Shown: positions 45,936 to 54,316 of the stretch, piece by piece | Position numbering within the stretch: the stretch's first letter is position 1 | Layout: every line of letters starts with the position of its first letter | Assembly (NCBI RefSeq): GCF_026642255.1 | Contig: NZ_CP113264.1 | Span: 1,426,001 to 1,490,000, forward strand | Reading direction: 5' to 3' | DNA from: Streptomonospora nanhaiensis | GTDB lineage: Bacteria; Actinomycetota; Actinomycetes; Streptosporangiales; Streptosporangiaceae | Length of the DNA stretch: 64,000 nucleotides | Notes under the pieces: generated by a model | What the model was told of the DNA's origin: nothing | Database searches by the model: none | The model's input: the letters and a program-made list of their open reading frames with translations, nothing else | Translations under genes and position numbers: made by a program

Positions 45936-47102
45936 CTACAGGGTCAGCAGGAAGTCGGCCACGTCGTCGCGGATCTGCGCCGTCTCCTCGGGGGAGATGT
46001 CCCAGGCGCCGAGCTCGTCGAGGGAGACCGCGCCCCCGGGGGCCGCCATGTCGGTGCGCACCGGGTAGTCGCCGGGGACGTAGAAGGGGTCGAAGGCGGG
46101 GCCGCCCGTCTCCGAGTCGTCGCCCATGAGGAAGTCCGCGACCAGCCGGGCGGCGGCCGGGCTGTCGGAGTCGCGCACCATGCCGATGTAGGCCGGGAAG
46201 GTGATCCCCGGCGAGGGCGCGGTCCCCAGGGAGGCCTGGAGCGCCCACCCCTCCTCCTCGTTGTCCCGGCGGTCGGAGTACGAGGTGAAGCCGACCGGCG
46301 GGTCGTCCTGGCCCGCCGCGCCCACCGCCGCGTTGACGTTGTCGGTGTCGTCGACCAGGACCAGCCCGTTGCCGTACAGGTCCTTGACGAACTGCTGACC
46401 GGCGTTCTCGACGCCGTCGTCGAGGACGACCTCGGTCCCGAAGTGGTCCAGGTGCGCCTGCGCCATCGCCTCGGACTGCCGCACGATCTCGGCCACGAGG
46501 TCGAGGTAGTCCCCGCGGACCGCGGGGTCGACCATGACGACCCTGCCGTTCCACTCCTCCTCGGTCAGCTGCCACAGGTTCCCGACCGGGGAGCCGTCGG
46601 GATGGGCCTCCTCGTTGTACATGAGGACCTTGGTCGAGAGGCGGTTGGCCAGCAGCGGCTGCCGGTACTCCTCGGGAACGGTCTCCGCGACCCGCGGCGG
46701 GACGTAGTTCTGGAGGATGCCGCCCGCGACGAGCTCGGTGATGACGACCGGGGCGTCGGAGATGTAGGCGACGTCGGCCGACGGGGTGCCGGCCTGCGAC
46801 TCGGACCGCAGCCGGGTGATCTGCTCGGAGGAGGAGATGTCGTGGCCGATCAGGTCGATGCCGGGGTACTCCGCCTCGAACGCCTCCTCGACCGAGGCGA
46901 TGCGCGAGGTGAAGGAGTAGACGGTGACCTCGCCCTCCTCGGTGGCCAGTTCGACGAGTTCCTCGTGGGTGGCGTCGTCGAGTTCGTGGGGGTCCGCGCC
47001 CCCGTCGGCGGCGGGGGTCTGGGGGGCGCCGCCGCCGCAGGCGGCGAGGGAGACGGCGAGGGGGAGGGCGACGGAGGCGGAGAGCATTCTCGAAAAGCGC
47101 AT
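45936..47102 (-). CDS. ABC importer substrate-binding lipoprotein (extracellular binding protein type 1/2)
   Basis: 388-residue lipoprotein; lipobox SLAAC with the Cys at position 22. The mature protein has the class II binding fold: EGEVTVYSFTSRIASVEEAFEAEYPGIDL, then SAGTPSADVAY-like QAGTPSADVAYISDAP, and NGRVVMVDPAVRGDYLDLVAEIV. It resembles iron/AEP/AfuA-type binding proteins. No Tyr cluster typical of ferric binding is obvious, so the ligand may not be iron. Start ATG 47102 with AAGGAC upstream. It lies 78 bp after the regulator gene. Confidence 0.88.
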   Translation of the reverse strand: MRFSRMLSASVALPLAVSLAACGGGAPQTPAADGGADPHELDDATHEELVELATEEGEVTVYSFTSRIASVEEAFEAEYPGIDLIGHDISSSEQITRLRSESQAGTPSADVAYISDAPVVITELVAGGILQNYVPPRVAETVPEEYRQPLLANRLSTKVLMYNEEAHPDGSPVGNLWQLTEEEWNGRVVMVDPAVRGDYLDLVAEIVRQSEAMAQAHLDHFGTEVVLDDGVENAGQQFVKDLYGNGLVLVDDTDNVNAAVGAAGQDDPPVGFTSYSDRRDNEEEGWALQASLGTAPSPGITFPAYIGMVRDSDSPAAARLVADFLMGDDSETGGPAFDPFYVPGDYPVRTDMAAPGGAVSLDELGAWDISPEETAQIRDDVADFLLTL

Positions 47103-47180
47103 GACAGGTCCTTTGTGTCAGTTCTCGCGCAGGTGGGGGAGGGGGCGGGCACGGACGCCGTGGGACTGCGGCCGGTGGCG

Positions 47181-48008
47181 TCAGCCGAAGTCCGTGAGCA
47201 GGCCGTCCAGCCGGTCGAGGGCGGGGAGGATGACGTCGGGGTGCCGCTGGGCGACGGTGAGCACGATGGCGTTCGCGATCATCATCGGGACGCTCAGGGA
47301 GGAGAAGCCCTCCTGGTGTCCGCGCGGGGCGGACAGGACGGTGGTCGGGGCGGGGTCGAGGGTGTGGAGGGTGTCCGTGATCAGGACGGAGCGGGCGCCC
47401 ACGGCGGAGGCCCGGGCGTAGAGGTCCGTGAGGTTGCGCGGGGCGCGGCGGAAGGCGAAGGACACGACGACGTCGGACTCCGACATCGCCAGCACCCGTT
47501 CGGCGACCTCGCGCCCGGGGCCGACGAGGTTGACCGAGTGCATCCCGAACCGCCGCAGCCGTCCGTCGAGGAGCTCGGCCAGGATCCCCGCGTTGCCCCG
47601 TGCGAAGAGGTGGACCACGCGCGCGCCGACCAGGAGGTCGGCGACCTCGTCGATCTGCGACTGGTCCACGTGCCTTCCGACGGCCGCCAGCGATTCGAGC
47701 TCGGTGGCCAGGAGCGTGTCCAGGACGCGGCCCTCTCCCCGGAGCTCCGCGCGGAACCGGTCGCCGGCGCCGTTGAGGTGGGCCTCGCGGTCCTCCCGCA
47801 GGTCGTCCCGCAGCTCCAGGTACCCCTGGTACCCCAGGCGCTGCGCCAGGCGGGTGGCGGCGGCGGGGTGCACCCCCGCGCGCTGGGCGACGTCCCCGCC
47901 CCGCCACAGCGGGGCCTCCGCCGGGTGGGCCAGGAGTTCGTCGAGGAGGACGCGGTCCGACCTGGTCAGCCGGTCGCGGTACTCGTTCACACGCTCGTGG
48001 AAGTTCAC
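47181..48008 (-). CDS. MurR/RpiR-family regulator (HTH + SIS domain)
   Basis: 275-residue regulator. The N-terminal RpiR helix-turn-helix spans about residues 1-75 (GGDVAQRAGVHPAAATRLAQRLGYQGYLELR). The C-terminal SIS domain, which binds phosphosugars, shows VVHLFARGNAGILAELLDGRLRRFG and SESDVVVSFAFRRAPRNLTDLYARASAVGARSVLITDT. GTG 48008 has no Shine-Dalgarno; TAGCGT ends seven bases upstream, so it is probably leaderless. It opens the importer operon and has two operator-like palindromes in its promoter. Confidence 0.9.
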   Translation of the reverse strand: MNFHERVNEYRDRLTRSDRVLLDELLAHPAEAPLWRGGDVAQRAGVHPAAATRLAQRLGYQGYLELRDDLREDREAHLNGAGDRFRAELRGEGRVLDTLLATELESLAAVGRHVDQSQIDEVADLLVGARVVHLFARGNAGILAELLDGRLRRFGMHSVNLVGPGREVAERVLAMSESDVVVSFAFRRAPRNLTDLYARASAVGARSVLITDTLHTLDPAPTTVLSAPRGHQEGFSSLSVPMMIANAIVLTVAQRHPDVILPALDRLDGLLTDFG

Positions 48009-48023
48009 GACAGTGACGCTACA

Positions 48024-48067
48024 GCAATTTTAATTGCGCGAGTATGACCTTCTGCAATTTAAGTTGC
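48024..48067. promoter_or_regulatory. Double RpiR operator candidate
   Basis: GCAATTTTAATTGC (48024-48037, perfect palindrome) and GCAATTTAAGTTGC (48054-48067, near-perfect) have centres 30 bp apart, about three helical turns. The first overlaps the promoter of the rpiR-type gene just upstream of its -10 TAGCGT, implying autoregulation of the importer operon. Confidence 0.75.
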
Positions 48068-48211
48068 GGTTCATGGGGTCTTCACCCCCAGGTCGGACGG
48101 GCGCCCGGTCCCGCGGAGGAGGGGCCTCTGCCAGGCCCGATGCGTCCGCGACCCCGGACACGGGGGGGCCGCCCTCCGGACGGCGGGGGCACGGGACTCC
48201 CGTGCAGACGG

Positions 48212-48254
48212 CGCGCCGCCCCGCCCGGTCGGGTTCCACGGGCGGGGCGGCGCG
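48212..48254 (-). terminator. Terminator of the gvp cluster
   Basis: A 16-bp arm beginning CGCGCCGCCCCGCCCG (48212-48227), an 11-base loop, and its perfect complement (48239-48254), about 100 bp beyond the gvpK stop. The rest of 48070-48350 holds no recognised feature. Confidence 0.6.
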
Positions 48255-48350
48255 GTGGGAGGGGCCCCGGGGCCCGGCGGTCGCGGTCCCGGGGGACGGT
48301 CCCGGGGCGTGTCCGCGGACGCCTGCGGCGGGCCCCGGGGCGGTCGGCGG

Positions 48351-48809
48351 TCAGCCGTCTCCGCCGGGGAGCAGGGATCCCAGCGGACCCAGGTCGAGGT
48401 TGAGGTCGGCGGCGGACAGGCCGTAGCGCTCGCGCAGCTCGGTCATCCGCTCGTCGAGCAGCATCAGGGTCATGCCGATGCGCTCCTCCTGCTCCTCGGT
48501 GAGGTCGCCCTGGTCCACCCGGCGCAGGGCCTGCCGCTCCATGAGCTGGCGCACCAGCTCCACCACCGTGAGCACCAGTTTGATCAGGTCGCGTTCCACC
48601 GTGTCGGGTTCGGTCTCGATCCTGTGGCGCAGCCTCTGCTGCTCCGTCCGCGGTTCGGAGGCGGCCTCCCCGCCCCGCGCCGTGCCGTCCAGCGCGTTCT
48701 GGAGCTCGCCCAGGAGGTCGCGCCCTCCACCGGCTTCGGAGGCCCCGTCCAGGTCGCGGACGACCGCCCCCGCCGTGTGCTGCCGGGAGTCCCCGGTCCC
48801 TCCTGCCAT
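48351..48809 (-). CDS. gvpK: Gas vesicle protein GvpK
   Basis: 152-residue protein with the GvpK core TVERDLIKLVLTVVELVRQLMERQALRRVDQGDLTEEQEERIGMTLMLLDERMTELRERYGL. GvpK is a minor helical component needed for gas vesicle assembly in model systems. The N-terminal ~70 residues are variable and polar. It is the last gene of the ten-gene cluster, 27 bp after gvpS. Confidence 0.92.
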   Translation of the reverse strand: MAGGTGDSRQHTAGAVVRDLDGASEAGGGRDLLGELQNALDGTARGGEAASEPRTEQQRLRHRIETEPDTVERDLIKLVLTVVELVRQLMERQALRRVDQGDLTEEQEERIGMTLMLLDERMTELRERYGLSAADLNLDLGPLGSLLPGGDG

Positions 48810-48836
48810 GCTGTCCCCCTTCGGTGAGGTCGGGTG

Positions 48837-49142
48837 TCAGTCCTGACGGATCCATCCGGCCAGGGGATGGCCGTGCTCCCACGGCGAGGGCACGTCCTCG
48901 TTGATGGAGGACACCAGCGCACGCAGGGACACCCGGACCAGGTCGACGTCGGCGATGGAGACGGTCAGGTCCCCCGTGATCACCACCCCCTTGGCCAGGA
49001 CGCGGTCGAGCAGGTCGACCAGGGAGATCTCGCGGTTGGCCAGGGGGTGGTCCTCGTCCAGCATGCGCGTGAGCGAGTAGGGGCCCGGGGCGGAGCCGGA
49101 CGCGGACCCGTCACGGGCGTCCGGGCCCTCCGCCGGGCTCAT
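48837..49142 (-). CDS. gvpS: Gas vesicle protein GvpS (GvpA/J-like)
   Basis: 101-residue GvpA-family paralogue. The core REISLVDLLDRVLAKGVVITGDLTVSIADVDLVRVSLRALVSSI contains the amphipathic helix-strand-strand-helix of the gas vesicle shell protein family. ATG 49142 overlaps the gvpL stop (ATGA). In actinomycete clusters this position is gvpS. Confidence 0.88.
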   Translation of the reverse strand: MSPAEGPDARDGSASGSAPGPYSLTRMLDEDHPLANREISLVDLLDRVLAKGVVITGDLTVSIADVDLVRVSLRALVSSINEDVPSPWEHGHPLAGWIRQD

Positions 49143-49930
49143 ACGCCCACCCCCGGGGAGGCGAAGGAGTAGGGCGCCCACGGCCCGGAGACCTCGACCC
49201 GCGTACCCGCCGACGCCCGGGAGTCCAGCTCGCGCACCGTGTCGAGGAAGGCCTCCACACGGGCGTCCTCCACCAGGTAGGCGGTGTTCATGACGTTCTC
49301 GCCGGGGGCCTCCGAGAGCGCCGAGTCCTGGGGCCGGTGGTGCTCGCGGGCCCGGGACAGCGCTCCCAGCGCCTCGTCGGCCTCCTCGCACAGCCGCGCG
49401 GCCCGCTGCCAGGCGTCATCGCGGCTCTCGCGCTGCTGCCTGCGCCTGCGGAGGTAGGCCTTGCCCGGGCTCTCGCCCGGAGGCGCCGCCTCGGCCCGCG
49501 GCGCGTCCTCGGGACGGCGCGCGCCGGTCTCCGCGTAGACCTTGACCCCCAGCTCGACGCAGCCCTCCAGCCGCCGCAGGACGGCGTCGAAGGACGCGTG
49601 CTCCTCCCGGAGCACCTGGCGCACGCGCCCGTCCCCGCGGTAGACCGTCGCCAGCCTCAGCGGCACGGCCACGGTCCGGCGGGCGGTCCTGTCGACGACG
49701 CCGTGGTGCGCCCTGGCCACCGCCTCCAACCAGCGCAGGTCCTCGAGGTTGGCCTGGAGGGCCGCCTCGTCGAACTCGTCCAGGGGGACGGCGCTGACCA
49801 CGGCGGCGAGGTCGCCCTCGGCCACGAGGTGCACCGGATGCCCCCCGACCCCGGTCGCCCCGTCGAGCGCACCGGCCCCGGGGGGACGGCACACGGCGTA
49901 GACGTAGCTCGCGTACTCAGCCCTGTCCAT
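49139..49930 (-). CDS. gvpL: Gas vesicle protein GvpL (GvpL/GvpF family)
   Basis: 263-residue GvpL/F protein: SYVYAVCRP at the N-terminus, VVSAVPLDEFDEAALQANLEDLRWLEAVARAHHGVVD, VPLRLATVYR, and the C-terminal NTAYLVEDARVEAFLDTV...VEVSGPWAPYSF. Start overlaps the gvpJ 3' end by 14 bases and has GGAGG upstream. An Arg/Gln-rich helical insert (RRRRQQRESRDDAWQRA) lies in the middle. Confidence 0.92.
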   Translation of the reverse strand: MDRAEYASYVYAVCRPPGAGALDGATGVGGHPVHLVAEGDLAAVVSAVPLDEFDEAALQANLEDLRWLEAVARAHHGVVDRTARRTVAVPLRLATVYRGDGRVRQVLREEHASFDAVLRRLEGCVELGVKVYAETGARRPEDAPRAEAAPPGESPGKAYLRRRRQQRESRDDAWQRAARLCEEADEALGALSRAREHHRPQDSALSEAPGENVMNTAYLVEDARVEAFLDTVRELDSRASAGTRVEVSGPWAPYSFASPGVGV

Positions 49931-50375
49931 GCTCCTCCTCGCCGTCGGCCCCGGTCCCGGAGACCCCGCCTCCCCGCGCGGCGGCGCCGGCCGCGTCCTC
50001 GGGGGAGGCGTCCGCCCGCCCGTCCGCGGCGACCTGGGGCGCCCGCCCCTCCTCCAGCGCGGCGATGCGCTCGCGCAGGAGCCGGTTCTCCTCCTCCAGC
50101 TCCTCGTCCCCCCGCTTCATCGCGCGGGAGGACAGCGCGGGGTCGTGCTCCCACCAGTCGATGCCCATCTCCTTGGCCTTGTCCACCGAGGCGACGAGGA
50201 GTCGGAGCTTGACGGTGAGGAGCTCGATGTCGAGGAGGTTGATCTTGATGTCGCCGGCGATGACCACGCCCTTGTCGAGCACGCGCTCCAGGACGTCGGC
50301 GAGGTTGGCGGACGAGGAGCCTCCGGAGGAGCGGATCTGCCGGGGCTCGCCGCGCCACGGTGTCGGTTCACTCAC
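49917..50375 (-). CDS. gvpJ: Gas vesicle protein GvpJ (GvpA-like)
   Basis: 152-residue GvpA/J protein. Core NLADVLERVLDKGVVIAGDIKINLLDIELLTVKLRLLVASVDKAKEMGIDWWE is followed by a predicted coiled coil (EELEEENRLLRERIAALEEG) and a disordered tail. GTG 50375 has a G-rich ribosome-binding site. GvpJ-type proteins are minor shell or tip components. Confidence 0.9.
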   Translation of the reverse strand: MSEPTPWRGEPRQIRSSGGSSSANLADVLERVLDKGVVIAGDIKINLLDIELLTVKLRLLVASVDKAKEMGIDWWEHDPALSSRAMKRGDEELEEENRLLRERIAALEEGRAPQVAADGRADASPEDAAGAAARGGGVSGTGADGEEEHGQG

Positions 50376-50481
50376 GGGTCCCCCCTTCCTCCGCACCGGG
50401 CCGGGGCGCACGGGTGCGGGTCACGGGCACGCCCCCGTCGGCTTCGGCGCCCCGGCCCCCGGACCTGCGGGGCCGCCCGGC

Positions 50482-51702
50482 TCAGGAGCGCTCGTCGGCG
50501 CGGGGCTCGTCCTCGTCGACGTACTCCTCGTCGTCGTCCAGGTCCTGTTCGTCCGCCTCATCAGAATCCTCGTCCGCAGGCTCTTCATCAACGGGCTCCT
50601 CGTCCTCGAACTCCTCGTCCTCCTCGTCGAGGAGTTCCCCGTCGGTCTCCTCCGGGTCCTCCTCCAGCTCCTCCGAGTCCTCGTCCCGGGGCTCGTCCCC
50701 CTCGGGCTCGTCCCCGTCGTCGGGGTCCTCCTCGTGCGGGGGGCCGGGGTCCAGCTCCGCGAGCCGCTCCCGCTCCTCCGGGTCCAGCTCCGCGAGTTCG
50801 GCGGCCTCGTCCTCGTCCAGCCGCGCCAGCTCGTCCCACTGCTCCTCGGAGAGGCCGGCCTCCTCGAGCTCCAGGGCGTCCTCGTGGGAGAGGACGACCT
50901 CGCCCTCGCGCACCTCCCCGCGCCAGCCCTGCATCTCCTCCGCCTCGGACAGGGCCATCATCATGACCTGGCGCCGATAGTGCTTGAGGTCCAGCCGAAG
51001 GCGTCGGCCCTGGGCCCTCCAGAGGTTGCCGGTGCGCTCGAAGAGGCCCTTGGGGTAGTACTCCACCACCAGCAGGACCCGTGTGAGGTTCTCCCCCAGG
51101 GGGTGGAAGGTCACCGCCCCCTTCATGGTGCCCTTGGCGGCCTCCGTCGACCAGGCGATCCGGTGGTCCTGCACCTGCTCGGTGACGGCGGCCTTCCAGC
51201 TCCGGCTCGACCAGAAGACCTTGCCCTTCCAGTGCGAGGTGGTGTCGCCGGTCTTCTCCACGCTCTGCACGCCCTCGGCGAAGGAGCCGAAGTCGGGGAA
51301 GCGGGTCCACTGGTTGTAGGCCACACGCACGGGGACGCCGACGTCGATGTCCTCGACGATGTTGACGCTCTTCGAGGGCCTGCCGCCCCCGCCCCCCTTG
51401 CCGAAGGCCTTCCCGGCCTTGTTCTTGAGGCCCTTGGCCCCGCCGGTGACCACGGCCTTGGCCGGGCCCTTGCCCTGGACGAGCTTGCGGCCGACCTCGC
51501 CCACCACGGGGGCGCCGGCGACACCTTCGCCGGACAACCGCCCGACCGTGCTGCCGAGCTTGCGGGCGGCGCCGGTCACCACACTGCTCGCCTTGGCGCC
51601 GACGTAGTCCTGGACCGCGTCGGCGAGCTTGGAGGTGCCCTCGTTCCTGTCGGCGGCGGAGCGCAGGCGGGCCAGGGGGCCCTCGGACTCAGCCACGCCC
51701 AT
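50482..51702 (-). CDS. gvpZ: SRPBCC-domain protein of the gvp cluster, with a long acidic tail
   Basis: 406-residue protein. Residues ~1-110 are helical and Lys/Gly-rich; ~112-255 form an SRPBCC/START-like (polyketide cyclase-type) domain (SVNIVEDIDVGVPVRVAYNQWTRFPDFGSFAEGVQSVEKTGDTTSHW...VLLVVEYYPKG). The last ~130 residues are extremely acidic, largely Asp/Glu. The cluster position corresponds to gvpZ of Streptomyces. It has no known catalytic role; the acidic tail might bind cations or act as a spacer. ATG 51702 follows GGAGG. Confidence 0.82.
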   Translation of the reverse strand: MGVAESEGPLARLRSAADRNEGTSKLADAVQDYVGAKASSVVTGAARKLGSTVGRLSGEGVAGAPVVGEVGRKLVQGKGPAKAVVTGGAKGLKNKAGKAFGKGGGGGRPSKSVNIVEDIDVGVPVRVAYNQWTRFPDFGSFAEGVQSVEKTGDTTSHWKGKVFWSSRSWKAAVTEQVQDHRIAWSTEAAKGTMKGAVTFHPLGENLTRVLLVVEYYPKGLFERTGNLWRAQGRRLRLDLKHYRRQVMMMALSEAEEMQGWRGEVREGEVVLSHEDALELEEAGLSEEQWDELARLDEDEAAELAELDPEERERLAELDPGPPHEEDPDDGDEPEGDEPRDEDSEELEEDPEETDGELLDEEDEEFEDEEPVDEEPADEDSDEADEQDLDDDEEYVDEDEPRADERS

Positions 51703-52282
51703 CACCGTCCTCCTCGCCGCCCTTGCGTGCCGGGCGCTTGCGCTGGGCGGCCTTGCGCGTACCGCTGCCCGCCTTCCCGGCGGCGCCCGCCGCGGCCCGC
51801 CCCGGCGCCGTCTTCCTCACCTTGGCCTTGCGCCCGCCCTTGTCGGGGGAGGCCCCCTCGGAGTCCTTCTCGGAGGAGGGCGCGCCGGTGTCCTCGTCGT
51901 CCTCGCGGGCCCCGTCCCCGTCCTCGGACCGCTCCGACCCGCCGGTGACGGTGTCCGCCGCGCCCTTCCCGGCGCCGGACCGGAGGCTCTCGGTCCGTTC
52001 GTTGAGGGAGTCGGCCAGGGACCCCGCCCACTTGCCGGCCAGGTTGCCCGCGGCGGCCTTGCCCACGTCGAGCAGCTGCTCCCGCGACTGGTTCCTCAGC
52101 TCGCCCACCAGAGGCAGGGAGGAGACCTCCTTCAGCAGGCCCTGGGCGAGCATCTGGGGCTTGATGTCGAGTTTCTTCGCGCCGAGGTAGAGGCCGAGCC
52201 CCAGGGCGAGCTTCAGCTTCTTCTTCCGGCCGAGGATGTAACCGCCTACGGCGGCGGCCACGATTTTCGCCGTGTCACTCAC
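51689..52282 (-). CDS. gvpY: Actinobacterial gvp-cluster protein GvpY
   Basis: 197-residue protein. The N-terminus is a Gly/Ala-rich segment (TAKIVAAAVGGYILGRKKKLKLALGLGLYLGAKKLDIKP), followed by a helical middle region and a highly charged Lys/Arg/Asp/Glu-rich tail. It corresponds by position and length to gvpY of Streptomyces clusters, whose function is unknown. GTG 52282 has GAGGTG upstream; the 3' end overlaps the next gene by 14 bases. Confidence 0.78.
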   Translation of the reverse strand: MSDTAKIVAAAVGGYILGRKKKLKLALGLGLYLGAKKLDIKPQMLAQGLLKEVSSLPLVGELRNQSREQLLDVGKAAAGNLAGKWAGSLADSLNERTESLRSGAGKGAADTVTGGSERSEDGDGAREDDEDTGAPSSEKDSEGASPDKGGRKAKVRKTAPGRAAAGAAGKAGSGTRKAAQRKRPARKGGEEDGDGRG

Positions 52283-52303
52283 GGGTTCACACCTCAATGT
52301 CGT

Positions 52304-52552
52304 CTATCGGAGACCCTGGTACCTCTCGGCTTCCTCCAGCTCGTCCAGCAGCTCGTCCTCGAGCCTGTCGAACTCGTCCGCGGACAGCTCGCCCCGGTCG
52401 AACCGCTCCGACAGTTCGGCCAGGCGCTGCCGGATCCGCGAGGGGTCGTACACCTCCCGCTCGGCGGCCTCCAGGACCTGGCGCGCAGTCCAGTCCGCGA
52501 ACCGGACCGGAGCGACGGCGGGAGCGGTGAGGATCGTGCGGAGAAGGCCCAT
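52304..52552 (-). CDS. gvpG: Gas vesicle protein GvpG
   Basis: 82-residue protein: MGLLRTILTAPAVAPVRFADWTARQVLEAAEREVYDPSRIRQRLAELSERFDRGELSADEFDRLEDELLDELEEA. The acidic helical C-terminus is typical of GvpG, an assembly factor. ATG 52552 is preceded by GAGGAGGG. Confidence 0.9.
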   Translation of the reverse strand: MGLLRTILTAPAVAPVRFADWTARQVLEAAEREVYDPSRIRQRLAELSERFDRGELSADEFDRLEDELLDELEEAERYQGLR

Positions 52553-52593
52553 GCGCCCTCCTCTCGTTCGGGCCGGGGCGGTCGTGCCCCGGT

Positions 52594-53325
52594 TCAGCGC
52601 GGCGGAGCCGTCACGAAGCTGTAGGGGGGAAGCGGGCCGTTGACCCGGATCTCCAGGAGGGTCCCCCACTTCTGCTGGAGCTCACCCGCGACGCGGAGGA
52701 GGTCCTCGGTCCGGTCCTTCCGGACCAGGAGCGAGACGTTGGCCAGGCAGCCGCCCACGAGGGGGCCCATGGCCACGCGCTCGGCGTGCTCGGCCAGGGG
52801 CCGGGTGACGGCCTCGGCGTCGCGCTGCCTCAGGGCCTCCAGGGCCTGGGAGACCTGCTCGCCGAACTCCATCTGCTCGGCGGGCGTGCCGCCGCCCGAG
52901 GCGCGCAGGGCCTCGTTCCTGGCCCGGAGCGACTCGTCTTCGAGGAGCACCAGCCGCAGCGCCGCCTCCTCGATGTGCGTGGCCTTGACGTTGAACTCCA
53001 CCCGCTCGGCCAGCCGGGCGAGCAGCTCGGAGTAGTGGTCGGCCCCGCGGTCGAGCTCGGCCGCGACCGCCTCGTCGTCCGCGCTCACCGCGCCGAAGCG
53101 CAGTGGCAGGACGCCGTGCCCCTGGGCCAGGGTCTGGAGCACGTCCTGGTGGGCCGTCAGGTCGCGCCGCTTGGCGCGGAGCCCCTCGGGTGCGTCGCTC
53201 GCCGCCGCGGCCAGGCCGCCGGCGCGGACGAAGCGCAGGGGGGCGGGGCTCTCGCCGACCCCGGTGAGCTTCAGGCGGTCGAGCGACTCGTCGTCGCGGA
53301 CGATGCCGTAGACGTACGTGCTCAT
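52594..53325 (-). CDS. gvpF: Gas vesicle protein GvpF (GvpL/GvpF family)
   Basis: 243-residue protein with [14 protein letters not shown] at the N-terminus, [41 protein letters not shown] and the C-terminal [18 protein letters not shown], the GvpL/F pattern. Its ATG overlaps the gvpA stop (ATGA). GvpF contacts the shell protein GvpA during assembly in model systems. Confidence 0.92.
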   Translation of the reverse strand: MSTYVYGIVRDDESLDRLKLTGVGESPAPLRFVRAGGLAAAASDAPEGLRAKRRDLTAHQDVLQTLAQGHGVLPLRFGAVSADDEAVAAELDRGADHYSELLARLAERVEFNVKATHIEEAALRLVLLEDESLRARNEALRASGGGTPAEQMEFGEQVSQALEALRQRDAEAVTRPLAEHAERVAMGPLVGGCLANVSLLVRKDRTEDLLRVAGELQQKWGTLLEIRVNGPLPPYSFVTAPPR

Positions 53326-53738
53326 TCGTCCTCCTTCTTGGCGGAGGCGCGGCGGCGGGAGCGGGCCGGGGCCTTCTCCTCACCCCTCTCGTCGTCCTGC
53401 CCCTTGGAGAAGGACTCGGAGATGGCCTCGGCGGCGCCGGAGAGCGCGCCCTTGGACTTGCTGCGCGCGCCCTTCTCCATGCCGCCGTTCACCAGGTCGG
53501 GGAGCCCGGCTCCGCCGCTGCTGGTCAGGTCCAGGCGGTTGCACGCCTCGGCGAAGCGCAGGTAGGTGTCGACGCTCGCGATCACGATACGGACGTCGAC
53601 GGTGAGGAGTTCGATGCCCACGAGCGAGACCCTCGCGAACACGTCGACCACCAGCCCCTTGTCGAGGATGAGTTCCAGGACCTCGTAGAGGTTGCCGGAA
53701 CTCCGGCCCCCGCCGGAGGACTGCTGCATCACGGTCAT
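53322..53738 (-). CDS. gvpA: Gas vesicle structural-type protein GvpA with C-terminal extension
   Basis: 138-residue protein. The GvpA core is [56 protein letters not shown] (about residues 16-71). The classic shell protein is ~70-75 residues; here a ~65-residue, Lys/Arg/Glu-rich tail follows, as in other actinomycete GvpA proteins. Whether such proteins can pack into a gas-tight rib is unproven. ATG 53738 has AAGGAG upstream at somewhat long spacing. Confidence 0.9.
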   Translation of the reverse strand: MTVMQQSSGGGRSSGNLYEVLELILDKGLVVDVFARVSLVGIELLTVDVRIVIASVDTYLRFAEACNRLDLTSSGGAGLPDLVNGGMEKGARSKSKGALSGAAEAISESFSKGQDDERGEEKAPARSRRRASAKKEDE

Positions 53739-53810
53739 CGGAATCGTGCTCCTTTTCGTCAGTGAAGAACCGAAGGGCAGATACTCCTGTCCAGTGCGCA
53801 GAAAATGGGG

Positions 53811-54119
53811 TCATGTCCCGTCGGAACGGCCTCGCGTGTAGCGTTTCACGCGCCGGTAGCCCTGGATTTCACCGTCCGAGTCGAGTTCCACGGAATAGGT
53901 GGCCAGCATGCTCACCGTGTCCGGGACGCGTCGTAACTCGAGTGTCTCCAGGTTCAGGCTCCATCCTTCGCCGTCCCGCTCGAAACTGGAAACGCTCTCG
54001 ACTTCGATCCCGGTGATCTCCTCGAACTGTTCCCGGGCCTCCCGCAAGCGTTCCATCATTGATTTTCTGCCTGGGGAGCGAGGCGGGGGACGGCCTTCGC
54101 TTCCATTGTCTTGGCTCAT
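53811..54119 (-). CDS. gvpO: Gas vesicle protein GvpO
   Basis: 102-residue protein with the GvpO core MERLREAREQFEEITGIEVESVSSFERDGEGWSLNLETLELRRVPDTVSMLATYSVELDSDGEIQGYRRVKRYTRG. It is the first gene of the cluster, transcribed leftward. ATG 54119 has AGGAG upstream. A CAATGG-CCATTG palindrome (54132-54143) lies 13 bp before the start and could be a regulatory site. Confidence 0.9.
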   Translation of the reverse strand: MSQDNGSEGRPPPRSPGRKSMMERLREAREQFEEITGIEVESVSSFERDGEGWSLNLETLELRRVPDTVSMLATYSVELDSDGEIQGYRRVKRYTRGRSDGT

Positions 54120-54131
54120 GGATCTCCTGTC

Positions 54132-54143
54132 CAATGGCCATTG
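54132..54143. promoter_or_regulatory. Palindrome in the leader of the gvp operon
   Basis: CAATGGCCATTG is a perfect 12-bp palindrome immediately upstream of the gvpO ribosome-binding site. The surrounding 54144-54210 is relatively AT-rich and is where the cluster promoter should lie; no strong -35/-10 pair was identified. Confidence 0.4.
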
Positions 54144-54316
54144 TCCGAATTCGTTCTTCCTGCCCTCAGGACTAACCACTACCACGAAAAATCCAGGCAA
54201 AACGTCCCGCTGGTCAGAGGCGGGGGAGAAGGGCGTGTTCCACCAGGCAGGGGCGCGGAGCCGGTTTTGGGAGGCGCCGCCGGGAGCGGGGCGCGAGACG
54301 GTCCGGCCCGGCACGC

